NCBI RefSeq assembly: GCF_001557325.1 | Contig: NZ_LSJS01000151.1 | Span: 28,945 to 92,944 of the forward strand | Direction: 5' to 3' | DNA: 64,000 nt | Source: Erythrobacter donghaensis | GTDB lineage: Bacteria > Pseudomonadota > Alphaproteobacteria > Sphingomonadales > Sphingomonadaceae | Shown: positions 1-8,186 of the stretch, piece after piece | Layout of the letters: every line of letters starts with the position of its first letter | Numbering within the stretch: the stretch's first letter is position 1 | Translations under genes and position numbers: made by a program | The notes under the pieces: model-generated | Databases searched by the model: none | The model's input: only the letters and a program-made list of their open reading frames with translations | Told to the model about the DNA's origin: nothing

Positions 1-85
1 CAAGTGTCAGATAGGCATAGGCGCCGATGATGCAGGCCGTGCCGAACAGGCCGACGATGCTGGGCCAGTCGAGCGGGGTGTTCAC
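1..85 (-). CDS. CBU_0592-like small membrane protein, N-terminal fragment
   Basis: Only the first 28 codons lie in the window; the gene continues past the left edge. It starts with GTG at 85, and the A of that GTGA is shared with the TGA stop of aroA, so the two genes overlap by 3 bases and are probably co-translated. The visible peptide begins MNTPLDWPSIVGLFGTACII and runs into a hydrophobic helix. The pattern of a Gly-rich first helix after a short polar start resembles the CBU_0592 family of small membrane proteins, but a fragment this short does not prove it. Confidence 0.6.
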   Translation of the reverse strand, partial: MNTPLDWPSIVGLFGTACIIGAYAYLTL

Positions 86-1398
86 GCCGTCGCCTCTTGC
101 AGAAGCCCCATGAAGGTGGGGAAGCTGGTGTTGATCGGGCTGATGTCGTCGACCTCGACCCCCTCTGCGCTGACAAGACCCGCGACCGCCATGCTCATGG
201 CTATGCGGTGATCGAGCAGCGACTTGACGCGTCCGTTGGCCGTGCCCCTGAGCGGCTCGCCGCCGGTGCCGTGGATGGTGAGGCCGTCCTCGTGCTCCTC
301 GACCCGCGCGCCCGCAGCCGTGAGCGCGGCGGCCATGGCGGCGAGGCGGTCGCTTTCCTTGACGCGCAGTTCCTCGAGGCCGGTGGTGCGGGTGGTGCCG
401 CTGGCGAGCGTGGCTGCGACGAAGAGCACCGGAAACTCGTCGATCATGGCGGGCGCGATGGCCGGGTCCACCTCGACGCCGCTGAGCTGCGCATGGCGCA
501 CCCGCAGATCGGCGACCGGCTCGCCGCCGACCTCGCGGGGGTTCACCTCCTCGATATCCGCGCCCATCTGGCGCAGCACGTGAAGCAGCCCGGCACGGGT
601 CGGGTTGAGGCCGACATTCATGATCGTGAGGTCGCTCCCCGGCACCAGCGTGGCAGCCACCATGTAGAAGGCGGCCGAGGAGGGATCGCCGGGGACGGTC
701 ACGTCCATCGGGGTGAGTTCCGCCTCGCCGTGGACGGCGATCACGGTCTCGCCGTTCTCCTCGCCCACTTCGAGCTTCGCGCCGAAGCCGGTGAGCATCC
801 GCTCGGTATGGTCGCGGGTGGGGACGGGCTCGATCACGCGGGTCATGCCGGGGGTGTTCAGCCCCGCGAGCAGCACAGCGCTCTTGACCTGCGCGCTCGC
901 CACGGGGAGGCGGTATATGATGGGCACGGCCGGGCTGGCACCGCGCAGCATCAGGGGCAGCGTGCCGCCCGCGCTCGCCTCGAAGCTGGCGCCCATCATC
1001 GAGAGCGGGTCGATCACGCGCTTCATCGGGCGGCCCGACAGGCTCGCATCGCCCGTGAAGGTGGCGGTGATCGCGTGGCTCGCCACGAGGCCCATGAGGA
1101 GCCGCGTCGATGTGCCCGAATTGCCCATGTCGAGCGCCTGCTTGGGTTCGAGCAGGCTGCCCACGCCGACGCCGTCGACGGTCCACACGCCGTCCTCGCC
1201 GCGCGCCACCTGCGCTCCGAAGGCACGCATCGCGGCGGCGGTGGCGAGTACATCCTCGCCCTCGAGCAGCCCGGTGATCCGGCTGCGGCCCACCGCAAGC
1301 CCGGCGAACATCAGCGAGCGGTGGCTGATCGACTTGTCGCCGGGAACGCGGATCGTGCCGGTCAGCGGGCCGATGGGGGCAAAGCGGTGGCTGGTCAT
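82..1398 (-). CDS. aroA: 3-phosphoshikimate 1-carboxyvinyltransferase (EPSP synthase), class II CP4-like
   Basis: EPSP synthase joins shikimate-3-phosphate and phosphoenolpyruvate in the sixth step of the shikimate pathway. The 438-aa protein has the N-terminal GDKSISHRS motif (about residues 20-28), the LEGEDV motif, ASAQVKSAVLLAGL, RDHTERML and the C-terminal LDHRIAMS. Spacing and wording follow the Agrobacterium CP4-type class II enzyme rather than E. coli AroA. The PEP-site motif reads GNSGTSTR with Gly95, where CP4 carries alanine. The ATG at 1398 (MTSHRF) is preferred over an upstream start at 1437 that would add 13 unalignable residues. It faces the TIGR02300 gene and overlaps the next minus-strand gene. 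Confidence 0.96.
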   Translation of the reverse strand: MTSHRFAPIGPLTGTIRVPGDKSISHRSLMFAGLAVGRSRITGLLEGEDVLATAAAMRAFGAQVARGEDGVWTVDGVGVGSLLEPKQALDMGNSGTSTRLLMGLVASHAITATFTGDASLSGRPMKRVIDPLSMMGASFEASAGGTLPLMLRGASPAVPIIYRLPVASAQVKSAVLLAGLNTPGMTRVIEPVPTRDHTERMLTGFGAKLEVGEENGETVIAVHGEAELTPMDVTVPGDPSSAAFYMVAATLVPGSDLTIMNVGLNPTRAGLLHVLRQMGADIEEVNPREVGGEPVADLRVRHAQLSGVEVDPAIAPAMIDEFPVLFVAATLASGTTRTTGLEELRVKESDRLAAMAAALTAAGARVEEHEDGLTIHGTGGEPLRGTANGRVKSLLDHRIAMSMAVAGLVSAEGVEVDDISPINTSFPTFMGLLQEATA

Positions 1399-1574
1399 AA
1401 GGCGGCGGTCTTTGACAGCGCCCCGCGCTTCTGGCAAGGCGCGCCGCGTTTGCCCGCCCGGCTCTTGATAAAGAGCTTGCCGGGACCAATTTTTGCGATC
1501 AATCGCCCTTCGAATTTCGTGACACTGACAAGGCCCGCCCTTCGCCGAGGGTCGGCCTCAATCGAGGAATACAC

Positions 1575-1919
1575 ATGGCCAAGCCCGAATGGGGTACCAA
1601 GCGTACCTGCCCGAAATGCGGGACCCGCTTCTACGATCTCGGCAAGGAAGACCCGGTCGCCTGCATCGAATGCGGCGAGACCTGGACGCCGGAGCCGGTG
1701 CTCAAGTCCAAGCAGCCGATTCCCTTCGAGGAAGTCGAGAAGAAGGTCGATGCCGAAGCCGACGCCGATCTGGGCGGTGACGATGATCTGGGCGATCTCG
1801 AGGACATCGAGGATATCGACGAGGACGGCGATTCGCCCGATAACGATGTCGACCTCGGCGGCGACGACGATCTCGGCGTGTCGACCGGCACCGGCGACGA
1901 CGACGAGGATGATTCCTGA
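1575..1919 (+). CDS. TIGR02300 family protein (FYDLN acid domain)
   Basis: A 114-aa soluble protein of the FYDLN-acid family, nearly confined to Alphaproteobacteria and of unknown function. The first 45 residues hold a zinc-ribbon-like pair of CxxC motifs (CPKCG and CIECG) flanking the family signature RFYDLGKEDP. The rest is an extremely acidic tail of Asp/Glu/Gly with the peptide DLGGDDDLG occurring twice, so it is probably disordered. A stop at 1917-1919 is followed within 7 bases by a structured repeat. It is transcribed away from aroA. Confidence 0.9.
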   Translation: MAKPEWGTKRTCPKCGTRFYDLGKEDPVACIECGETWTPEPVLKSKQPIPFEEVEKKVDAEADADLGGDDDLGDLEDIEDIDEDGDSPDNDVDLGGDDDLGVSTGTGDDDEDDS

Positions 1920-1923
1920 GTGT

Positions 1924-2032
1924 AGCGCTCGCCCGTCCGGGCGAGCGTCCTCGGCGCTGTTCCCGCCGCGATGCGGCGGGGCACCTGCGGCTCGGCCCCG
2001 TGGCCTCGCGGTCGCTATGCGACCGATGCAGC
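1924..2032 (+). repeat. Multi-hairpin intergenic repeat, copy A
   Basis: The stretch after the TIGR02300 gene folds into successive perfect hairpins: stem 1926-1935 with 1938-1947, stem 1962-1969 with 1973-1980, a short GGCC/GGCC stem near 1994-2005, and stem 2009-2015 with 2019-2025. A second copy lies at 46697-46802. The linkers between hairpins are nearly identical in the two copies (TCCTCGGYGCTGTT and GCACCTGCGGCTC), while the stems have different sequences that still pair. It may act as a 3' UTR or terminator element; I do not know a named family for it. Confidence 0.75.
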
Positions 2033-2079
2033 CCTTGCAATCCGATCTTCGGATTTTGAGTCGTGCCGATCAAATTTCG

Positions 2080-2107
2080 CTTGCAAGGGGGAGGAGGCCC
2101 TTATAAT
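2080..2107 (+). promoter_or_regulatory. Sigma-70-type promoter of tRNA-Ala
   Basis: CTTGCA at 2080-2085 and a consensus TATAAT at 2102-2107 are separated by 16 bases, 53 bases before the tRNA. The perfect -10 box stands out in this GC-rich sequence. The -35 box lies in the right arm of an inverted CCCTTGCAA/TTGCAAGGG pair (2032-2040 and 2081-2089). Confidence 0.6.
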
Positions 2108-2159
2108 GGCCGCCTCCCGCGAGCAGGGCACCCGCCCTGCCTCGCATGATGACTGGCTC

Positions 2160-2235
2160 GGGGCCTTAGCTCAGCTGGGAGAGCGCAACACTGGCAGTGT
2201 TGAGGTCAGCGGTTCGATCCCGCTAGGCTCCACCA
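2160..2235 (+). tRNA. tRNA-Ala (anticodon GGC)
   Basis: A 76-base cloverleaf. The acceptor arm GGGGCCT (2160-2166) pairs with AGGCTCC (2225-2231), allowing one G-U. The D arm contains AGCTCAGCTGGGAGAGC, the anticodon stem is CAACA/TGTTG with loop CTGGCAG, and the T arm contains GGTTCGATCC. The anticodon GGC reads GCC/GCU, and GCC is the dominant Ala codon in this genome. The 3' CCA is encoded. A consensus -10 box lies upstream and a U-tailed terminator downstream. Confidence 0.97.
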
Positions 2236-2289
2236 GTCACCATTGATCAAAGTCGAAAGGCGCATCCCCTTGAGGGGACACCTTCCGCA

Positions 2290-2325
2290 ACGCTGGCCGA
2301 CGAGGTTTCGTCCGCCGGCGTTTTT
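2290..2325 (+). terminator. Rho-independent terminator after tRNA-Ala
   Basis: CGCTGGC pairs with GCCGGCG (one G-U), with an inner GACGA/TCGTC helix, and the stem is followed directly by TTTTT at 2321-2325. It separates the tRNA from ffh. Confidence 0.75.
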
Positions 2326-2369
2326 CGCATGATGCGCGGGGCTTCGGCGCGCGCGAGGAGAAGTGAGCG

Positions 2370-3824
2370 ATGTTCGACACGCTGTCTGACCGTCTCGGGG
2401 GCGTATTCGACAAGCTGAAAGGCCGCGGCGCGCTGCGTGAGCAGGACGTGCGCGATGCCATGCGCGAAGTGCGCATCGCGCTGCTCGAAGCCGACGTCGC
2501 GCTCCCCGTCGCCCGCCGCTTCATCGATGCCGTCACCGAGAAGGCCGTCGGCCAGGATGTCCTGAAGTCGGTCACTCCCGGCCAGATGGTCATCAAGATC
2601 GTCCATGACGAACTGGTCGAGACGCTCGGCGGGATGGAGGTCGAAGGCCTCAAGCTCGAAGCGAAGCCCCCGGTCGTGATCATGATGGTCGGCCTGCAAG
2701 GCTCAGGCAAGACCACTACCACCGCCAAGCTCGCCAAGCTGATCCGCGAACGCCACGGCAAGAAGGCGCTGATGGCCTCGCTCGACGTCAACCGTCCGGC
2801 TGCGCAGGAGCAGCTGGCGGTGCTGGGCGGGCAGGTCGATGTGGCCACCCTGCCGATCGTCGCGGGCCAGCAGCCGGTCGATATCGCCCGGCGCGCGATG
2901 GAATCGGCCAAGCTCCAGAATTTCGACGTCCTGCTGCTCGACACCGCGGGCCGCCTGCATGTCGACGATGCGCTGATGGCCGAGATGAAGGCCGTCGCCA
3001 GCGTTTCGGCCCCCAATGAAGTGCTGCTGGTGGTCGACTCGCTCACCGGCCAGGACGCGGTCAACGTCGCCCAGTCCTTCAGCGGGGAGGTGCCGCTCAC
3101 CGGCGTGGTGCTGACCCGAATGGACGGTGACGCCCGCGGCGGTGCGGCGCTCTCGATGCGCGCGGTCACTGGCAAGCCGATCAAGTTCGCGGGCACCGGT
3201 GAAAAGCTCGACGCAATCGAGCCCTTCCGTCCCGGCTCGGTCGCCGACCGCATCCTCGGCATGGGCGACGTTGTCAGCCTGGTCGAGAAGGCCGCAGCGA
3301 CGATCAAGGAAGAGGATGCCGAAAAGCTCGCCCGCAACCTCGAGAAGGGCAAGTTCGATCTCGACGATCTCGCCATGCAGCTGCGCCAGATGCGCAGCAT
3401 GGGCGGCCTCGGGATGCTCGCCGGCATGATGCCGGGCATGAAGAAGGCCAAGGCCGCCATGGCCAACTCGGGCATGGACGACAAGGTGCTGATCCACATG
3501 GAGGCGATCATCTCCTCGATGACCGCCAAGGAACGCGCCAACCCCGACCTGATGAACGCCAAGCGCAAGAAGCGCGTTGCGGCGGGCAGCGGGACCGACG
3601 TGCAGACGGTCAACAAGGTGCTCAAGATGCACCAGGAAATGGCCCGCGCGATGAAGCAGATCAAGAAGATGGGCGGCCTCAAAGGGCTCGCCGCCATGTT
3701 CGGCGGCGGCGGCGGACCGATGGGCGGCATGGGCGGCGGCGCAGGCGGCCTCCCGGGCCTCGGCGGTCCCGGTCCGATGGGTGGCCTGCCCGGCCTCGGC
3801 GGCCCTCCGCGGTTCAAGAAATAG
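2370..3824 (+). CDS. ffh: Signal recognition particle protein Ffh (SRP54)
   Basis: Ffh binds 4.5S RNA and signal sequences of nascent membrane proteins and, as a GTPase, docks with FtsY. The 484-aa protein has the N-domain helices, then the G domain with P-loop GLQGSGKTT (about residues 108-116), DVNRPAA, DTAGR and TRMDGDARGGAALS. The methionine-rich M domain follows. The C terminus ends in an unusual Gly/Met/Pro-rich low-complexity tail of about 40 residues before RFKK. Start ATG at 2370 follows GAGGAG. It heads the ffh-rpsP-rimM series. Confidence 0.97.
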   Translation: MFDTLSDRLGGVFDKLKGRGALREQDVRDAMREVRIALLEADVALPVARRFIDAVTEKAVGQDVLKSVTPGQMVIKIVHDELVETLGGMEVEGLKLEAKPPVVIMMVGLQGSGKTTTTAKLAKLIRERHGKKALMASLDVNRPAAQEQLAVLGGQVDVATLPIVAGQQPVDIARRAMESAKLQNFDVLLLDTAGRLHVDDALMAEMKAVASVSAPNEVLLVVDSLTGQDAVNVAQSFSGEVPLTGVVLTRMDGDARGGAALSMRAVTGKPIKFAGTGEKLDAIEPFRPGSVADRILGMGDVVSLVEKAAATIKEEDAEKLARNLEKGKFDLDDLAMQLRQMRSMGGLGMLAGMMPGMKKAKAAMANSGMDDKVLIHMEAIISSMTAKERANPDLMNAKRKKRVAAGSGTDVQTVNKVLKMHQEMARAMKQIKKMGGLKGLAAMFGGGGGPMGGMGGGAGGLPGLGGPGPMGGLPGLGGPPRFKK

Positions 3825-3879
3825 TTTCAAGTCAGAAGTTTCGGTTCAAAGGTTCAATTCTCTCGAAAGGTAACACCTC

Positions 3880-4365
3880 ATGTCTATCTCCATCCGGCTC
3901 TCGCGCGGCGGTGCCAAGAAGCGCCCCTATTACCGCATCGTCGTCGCCAACAGCCGCTCGCCCCGCGACGGCAAGTATCTCGAGCAGATCGGCACCTATA
4001 ACCCGCTGCTCGCCAAGGACAGCCCCGAGCGCGTGAAGCTCGTCGAGGACCGCGCCCGCTACTGGCTCGGCGTCGGCGCGCAGCCGACCGACCGTGTCGC
4101 CCGCTTCCTCGATGCCGCCGGCATCAAGGAGCGTGCCGCCCGCGTGAACCCCAAGAAGGGCGAACCGGGCGAGAAGGCCAAGGAGCGCGCCGAAGAGCGT
4201 GCCGCCAAGATCGCCGAGGCCGAGGAAGCCGCGCGCGCTGCCGAGGAAGAAGCCAAGGCCGCTGCCGCTGCCCCGGCCGAGGAAGCGCCCGCCGCTGAAG
4301 AAGCTGCCGCCGAGGAAGCGCCTGCTGCCGAGGAAGCTGCCACCGAAGAGCAGGCCGAAGGCTAA
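3880..4365 (+). CDS. rpsP: 30S ribosomal protein S16 with long Ala/Glu tail
   Basis: Ribosomal protein bS16, needed for 30S assembly. Residues 1-80 match the family: [26 protein letters not shown] and a [13 protein letters not shown] segment. The protein is 161 aa, about twice the usual length. The extra part is a charged helical Lys/Glu/Ala segment followed by near-repeats of [10 protein letters not shown], likely extending from the ribosome surface. Long tails of this kind are seen in sphingomonad S16 proteins. It lies between ffh and rimM, 6 bases before the rimM start. Confidence 0.97.
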   Translation: MSISIRLSRGGAKKRPYYRIVVANSRSPRDGKYLEQIGTYNPLLAKDSPERVKLVEDRARYWLGVGAQPTDRVARFLDAAGIKERAARVNPKKGEPGEKAKERAEERAAKIAEAEEAARAAEEEAKAAAAAPAEEAPAAEEAAAEEAPAAEEAATEEQAEG

Positions 4366-4371
4366 GCCGCG

Positions 4372-4875
4372 ATGAGCTCCAAGCCCGTCACCCTTGCCGC
4401 CATCGCCGGCGCGCACGGGGTGGCGGGCGAGGTGCGTCTGAAGCTGTTCGGCGAGGGCGTCGCCACGCTCGCGCAGCACAAGAGCTTCAACGACGGCGCG
4501 CTCACCCTCGTGAAGATCCGCGAGGACGGGAAGGGCGGGGCCATCGCCCGCCTTGCCGAAAGCACCTCCCGCGCCGATGCCGAGAAGCTGCGCGGCACGG
4601 TGCTGACCGTCCCGCGCGAGGCGCTCCCGCCGCTGGGCGAGGGCGAATTCTACCATGCCGACCTGCTCGGCCTCCCGGTCGTCACCGATGCCGGAGCGAT
4701 GATCGGCACCGTGCTCGCGATCGAGAACTTCGGCGCGACCGACATCATCGAGATCACTCTCGACCCCGCCCCCGCGAAGGGGCCGAAGACCTTCATGGTT
4801 CCGATGATCCCCGCGGCGGTGATCGAATGGGACGACAATCGGCTTGTGATAGCCGCGGATTTCGCCGATAATTGA
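4372..4875 (+). CDS. rimM: Ribosome maturation factor RimM
   Basis: RimM (167 aa) binds S19 and helps 16S rRNA processing of the 30S head. It shows the N-terminal AIAGAHGVAGEVRLKLFGE signature of the RimM beta-barrel, the linker region with EFYHADLLGLPV, and the PRC-barrel with GTVLAIENFGATDIIEI. The C-terminal MVPMIPAAVIEWD is typical. It starts 6 bases after rpsP; trmD and rplS, its usual operon partners, lie about 2.5 kb further on, split off by a four-gene insertion. Confidence 0.96.
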   Translation: MSSKPVTLAAIAGAHGVAGEVRLKLFGEGVATLAQHKSFNDGALTLVKIREDGKGGAIARLAESTSRADAEKLRGTVLTVPREALPPLGEGEFYHADLLGLPVVTDAGAMIGTVLAIENFGATDIIEITLDPAPAKGPKTFMVPMIPAAVIEWDDNRLVIAADFADN

Positions 4876-4879
4876 CGAC

Positions 4880-5428
4880 GTGAGTTCGCCCTTCGACGAG
4901 ACTCTCTGGCAGCGCATCGCCGACCACCACATTGGCCCGGCGGATGCATCGCTTTCCTTCGCCGCCCGCCTTGCCCGCGAAAACCGCTGGAGCCCCGCGC
5001 ACGCCGAGCGCGTGATCGGTGAATACAGGCGCTTCTGCTATCTCGCGCTGACCGCCGGCCATGAGGTGACGCCGTCCGACGCGGTCGACCAGGCCTGGCA
5101 TCTCCACCTCACCTACAGCCGCGATTACTGGCAGGTGTTCTGCCCTGAGGTTCTCGGGCGCGATCTCCACCACGGCCCGACACAGGGCGGGCCGACCGAG
5201 CGCGATCGCTTCTACCGCCAATATGCCGCGACGCTTGCCGCCTACGAAACCGCCTTCGGCACCGCGCCGCCCGCCGACATCTGGCCGGGCGCGCATCGGC
5301 GCTTTGCCGTCGATCCGCGGGGAGTGCGCGTTAACCTTTGGCGTGATATTGTGCTGACACGCCGGGTCGCGCTGGCGCTGGGCCTCACCCCGGTTACCAT
5401 GGGGTGGCTTGCGGGAAGGATGATGTGA
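4880..5428 (+). CDS. Glycine-rich-domain (GRDP/DUF1399)-like protein
   Basis: A 182-aa protein starting with GTG just 4 bases after rimM. It has the family motif VDQAWHLHLTYSRDYW (about residues 73-88), known from GRDP proteins of bacteria and plants, and a preceding helical segment ERVIGEYRRFCYLAL. The C terminus is a hydrophobic stretch that may contact the membrane. The stop TGA shares one base with the ATG of the next gene, the usual pairing with a TIGR04222 membrane protein. Biochemical role unknown. Confidence 0.8.
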   Translation: MSSPFDETLWQRIADHHIGPADASLSFAARLARENRWSPAHAERVIGEYRRFCYLALTAGHEVTPSDAVDQAWHLHLTYSRDYWQVFCPEVLGRDLHHGPTQGGPTERDRFYRQYAATLAAYETAFGTAPPADIWPGAHRRFAVDPRGVRVNLWRDIVLTRRVALALGLTPVTMGWLAGRMM

Positions 5429-6252
5429 TGGAGCTGTTCTCGTCCTGGACGGGCAGCGATTTCCTGCTCTTCTACAGCGTCTTGCTGGTGTTTGCCGCCG
5501 CCGGCGCATGGTGGATCCCGCACCTTTTGCGCGATGCCGGGCGCCGCGGCACCCTCGATGATGTCGAGAGCGTGGCCGTGCTCACCGGCGGGCGGTCACG
5601 GCTGGCCGATTCGCTGCTGGCCGAGCTCTTCGTGCATGGCGCGCTGGGCGAGGGCGAGAAAGGCAAGCTCGCCATCACCCACCGCAACGTGGCGGTCTCG
5701 CCCGCGGGCCGTGCGCTGCTCGAAGCGGGCGAGCCGCTCAGCCTTGCCGCTGCCAAGAAGGCGCTGGGCGCCCATGCCGAGCGCGTCGCCGCCAAGCTTC
5801 AGCGCGCCGGGCTGCTGATGCGCGATGCGGACTACACGCGGCTCCGCTGGCTGGCGATCACGCCGCTCGCGGCGCTGTTCCTGCTCGGACTCTACCGACA
5901 GCGTGCGGGCGATGCGGTGGGCGAGCCGACCGGATTTCTGGTGATCCTGCTGTTCGTGACCGCCGCGCTGGCGCTGGTCCGCTTTTTCACCGTCGATCCG
6001 CGCACCGCTGGCGGGATCGAGGCAGTGCGCGATCTGCGCACGAGAAACGGCCGCTTCTCGCGTGCCCCTATGCCGGACGAGGCCGCGATGGCGGTCGCGC
6101 TGTTCGGCACCACGGTGCTGGTCGGCACGCCGTGGGAACCCGTTCATGCGATGCGCAAGCCCGAGGGTGACGGCGGTTCGGGCTGCGGCGGCAGCAGCAG
6201 CGACGGCGGCTCGGGCTGCGGCGGGGGCGGCTGCGGCGGTTGCGGAGGCTGA
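5428..6252 (+). CDS. TIGR04222 domain-containing membrane protein
   Basis: A 274-aa membrane protein starting at ATG 5428, overlapping the previous stop by one base. It has an N-terminal transmembrane helix (FLLFYSVLLVFAAAGAWWI), a soluble winged-helix-like segment, two further helices around LAITPLAALFLLGLY and GFLVILLFVTAALALVRFF, and a Cys/Gly-rich tail of GCGG repeats. This layout matches the TIGR04222 family, which occurs beside GRDP proteins. Function unknown. An alternative ATG-like start 24 bases upstream is less likely. Confidence 0.85.
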   Translation: MELFSSWTGSDFLLFYSVLLVFAAAGAWWIPHLLRDAGRRGTLDDVESVAVLTGGRSRLADSLLAELFVHGALGEGEKGKLAITHRNVAVSPAGRALLEAGEPLSLAAAKKALGAHAERVAAKLQRAGLLMRDADYTRLRWLAITPLAALFLLGLYRQRAGDAVGEPTGFLVILLFVTAALALVRFFTVDPRTAGGIEAVRDLRTRNGRFSRAPMPDEAAMAVALFGTTVLVGTPWEPVHAMRKPEGDGGSGCGGSSSDGGSGCGGGGCGGCGG

Positions 6253-6274
6253 TTTCCCGGCGTAAGCGGCGGGA

Positions 6275-7228
6275 ATGACCAAGCTTCCTGTCGCCGTCGT
6301 GCAAGCCGCCCCTGTCCCGCTCGATTTTAAGGGCGGGATCGACAAGGCCGTGTCTCTCGCCCGCGCGGCGGTAGAGAGCGGGGCGAAGGTCGTCGCCTTC
6401 GGAGAGACCTTTCTGGGGGGCTATCCGCTGTGGCTCGACGAGGCGCCGGGCGCGGCCTTGTGGGATCACCCGGGGGCGAAGGCGCTACACCGGATCATGC
6501 TGGAGCAAGCGGTGGTCGCCAATGACGAGCGGCTGCTGCCCTTGCAGGAACTGGCCGATGCGAGCGGCGCGATCATCTCCATCGGCGCGCATGAGCGGGT
6601 GCGGCGGAGCCTCGTCAATAACCAGCTGACCTTCCGCCCCGGCCTGCCGGTGATGGACCACCGCAAGCTGGTGCCGACCCACGGCGAGCGCCTGATCTGG
6701 GCGCGGGGTGATGGCTCCACCTTGGGCGTGCATCAGGCCGAGTGGGGCCGGATCGGCTCGCTGATCTGCTGGGAGCACTGGATGCCGCTCGCCCGCGCGG
6801 CGATGCACAACCTCGGCGAGGACGTGCACATCGCCGCCTGGCCCACGGTGCGCGAGAGCCACGCGGTCGCCTCAAGGCATTATGCGATGGAGGGGCGGTG
6901 CTTCGTTCTGGCGGCGGGGCTGGTGCAGATGAAGGACGAACTGCTGGATGGGCTGGAGCGGGTTGGCGGTGATGCCGCCGCGCGCGAGTTGCTCGAAGCC
7001 ATCCCCGGCGAGGTGCTCAACCGCGGCGGCTCCCTGATCGCCGCTCCCGACACCCGCGTGATCGCGCAGGCGGGCGAGGGGGAGGAGACGCTTTTCGCGG
7101 AGCTTGACCTTGCCGAGGTGGGCGAGGGGCTGACGAGCCTCGATACGGACGGGCATTATGCGCGGCCCGATGTTTTTGAACTGCGAGTGGATACGCGGGC
7201 GAAGGAGGGGGTAAATTGGCTGAATTGA
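6275..7228 (+). CDS. Nitrilase (carbon-nitrogen hydrolase family)
   Basis: A 317-aa enzyme of the nitrilase branch, expected to hydrolyse nitriles to acids and ammonia in the cytoplasm. The catalytic triad is visible: Glu44 in GETFLGGYPLW, Lys131 in DHRKLVPTHGERLIW, and Cys165 in SLICWEHWMPL. The CWEH motif and the PTHGERLIW segment point to true nitrilases rather than amidases or N-carbamoylases. The substrate cannot be told from sequence. It sits between the GRDP/TIGR04222 pair and trmD without an obvious pathway partner. Confidence 0.9.
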   Translation: MTKLPVAVVQAAPVPLDFKGGIDKAVSLARAAVESGAKVVAFGETFLGGYPLWLDEAPGAALWDHPGAKALHRIMLEQAVVANDERLLPLQELADASGAIISIGAHERVRRSLVNNQLTFRPGLPVMDHRKLVPTHGERLIWARGDGSTLGVHQAEWGRIGSLICWEHWMPLARAAMHNLGEDVHIAAWPTVRESHAVASRHYAMEGRCFVLAAGLVQMKDELLDGLERVGGDAAARELLEAIPGEVLNRGGSLIAAPDTRVIAQAGEGEETLFAELDLAEVGEGLTSLDTDGHYARPDVFELRVDTRAKEGVNWLN

Positions 7229-7446
7229 CCATCCATCATTTGATGGCCTTTGCTCGAACCTCAGCTCGAGATGTGCCCATCAACGAATTTTCTTGCCTTG
7301 ATGGTTGCAGTAGACCCGTTGAGGTGCCGACCTTTGAAGTGGCTACGCTACTGTTTTTTCTTGTTCCCATTGCCTTTGCAATTGCGTGGCTATTGTTTCG
7401 AATGCCCAAAATAGGCCCGAAGTCGAGAGACAACGATACCGAATGA
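7216..7446 (+). CDS. Possible small single-pass membrane protein
   Basis: A 76-codon frame beginning with TTG inside the nitrilase 3' end (an ATG at 7243 gives a shorter form) and ending at a TGA shared with the trmD start (ATGA). Residues 42-60 form one strong hydrophobic helix ([20 protein letters not shown]) followed by a short basic tail. The stretch is clearly more AT-rich than its neighbours. I recognise no family. It could be a real small membrane protein or just the trmD leader. Confidence 0.4.
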   Translation: MAELTIHHLMAFARTSARDVPINEFSCLDGCSRPVEVPTFEVATLLFFLVPIAFAIAWLLFRMPKIGPKSRDNDTE

Positions 7447-8186
7447 CCTTCGCCGCCACCATCCTCACGCTCTACCCGGAGATGTTCCCCGGGCCGCTCG
7501 GGCACTCCATTGCCGGGCGCGCGCTGGCTGAGGCCAGGTGGGCCTGCGAGACGGTGCAGATCCGCGACTTCGCCACCGACAAGCACCGCACCGTCGATGA
7601 TACGCCTGCGGGCGGCGGGGCGGGGATGGTGCTCAAGTGCGATGTGCTGGCGCGGGCGCTCGACAGCGCGCCTGCCGCCGGACGCCCCATCCTCGCCATG
7701 ACCCCGCGGGGCAAACCCATCACCCAAGCCCGCATCCGCGAACTCGCGAGCGGCCCCGGCGTCATCATTCTTTGCGGCCGCTTCGAGGGCTTCGACGAAC
7801 GCCTGTTCGAGGCCCGGCCGGAGATCGAACAGGTCTCCCTCGCCGACATCGTGCTTTCCGGTGGCGAGATGGCGGCGCTTACCATCCTTGACGCTTGCAT
7901 TCGCCTCCTTCCCGGAGTAATGGGCGCCCCTTCCAGCGGGGCCGAGGAGTCGTACGAAAACGGCCTTCTCGAGTACCCGCACTACACCCGACCTTACGAA
8001 TGGGAAGGGCGCACGATCCCCGAAGTGCTGCGATCGGGGGATCATGCGAAGATCGCGGCGTGGCGCAAGCTGCAAAGCGAGAATGACACACGGTCACGCA
8101 GGCCGGACTTGTGGGAGCGCCATGAGGGCGCTCGGGTCCAGCCTGCCTCTGGCGCGCGGCGCAAAACCAAGGAACCGGACCAGTGA
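7443..8186 (+). CDS. trmD: tRNA (guanine-N1)-methyltransferase TrmD
   Basis: TrmD methylates G37 next to the anticodon with S-adenosylmethionine, which prevents frameshifting. The 247-aa protein shows the trefoil-knot SPOUT motifs: [13 protein letters not shown] at the start, [25 protein letters not shown], and [20 protein letters not shown] at 7443 is chosen because the family start [15 protein letters not shown] lies there; an upstream frame extension is not conserved. It overlaps rplS by GTGA. Confidence 0.96.
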   Translation: MTFAATILTLYPEMFPGPLGHSIAGRALAEARWACETVQIRDFATDKHRTVDDTPAGGGAGMVLKCDVLARALDSAPAAGRPILAMTPRGKPITQARIRELASGPGVIILCGRFEGFDERLFEARPEIEQVSLADIVLSGGEMAALTILDACIRLLPGVMGAPSSGAEESYENGLLEYPHYTRPYEWEGRTIPEVLRSGDHAKIAAWRKLQSENDTRSRRPDLWERHEGARVQPASGARRKTKEPDQ

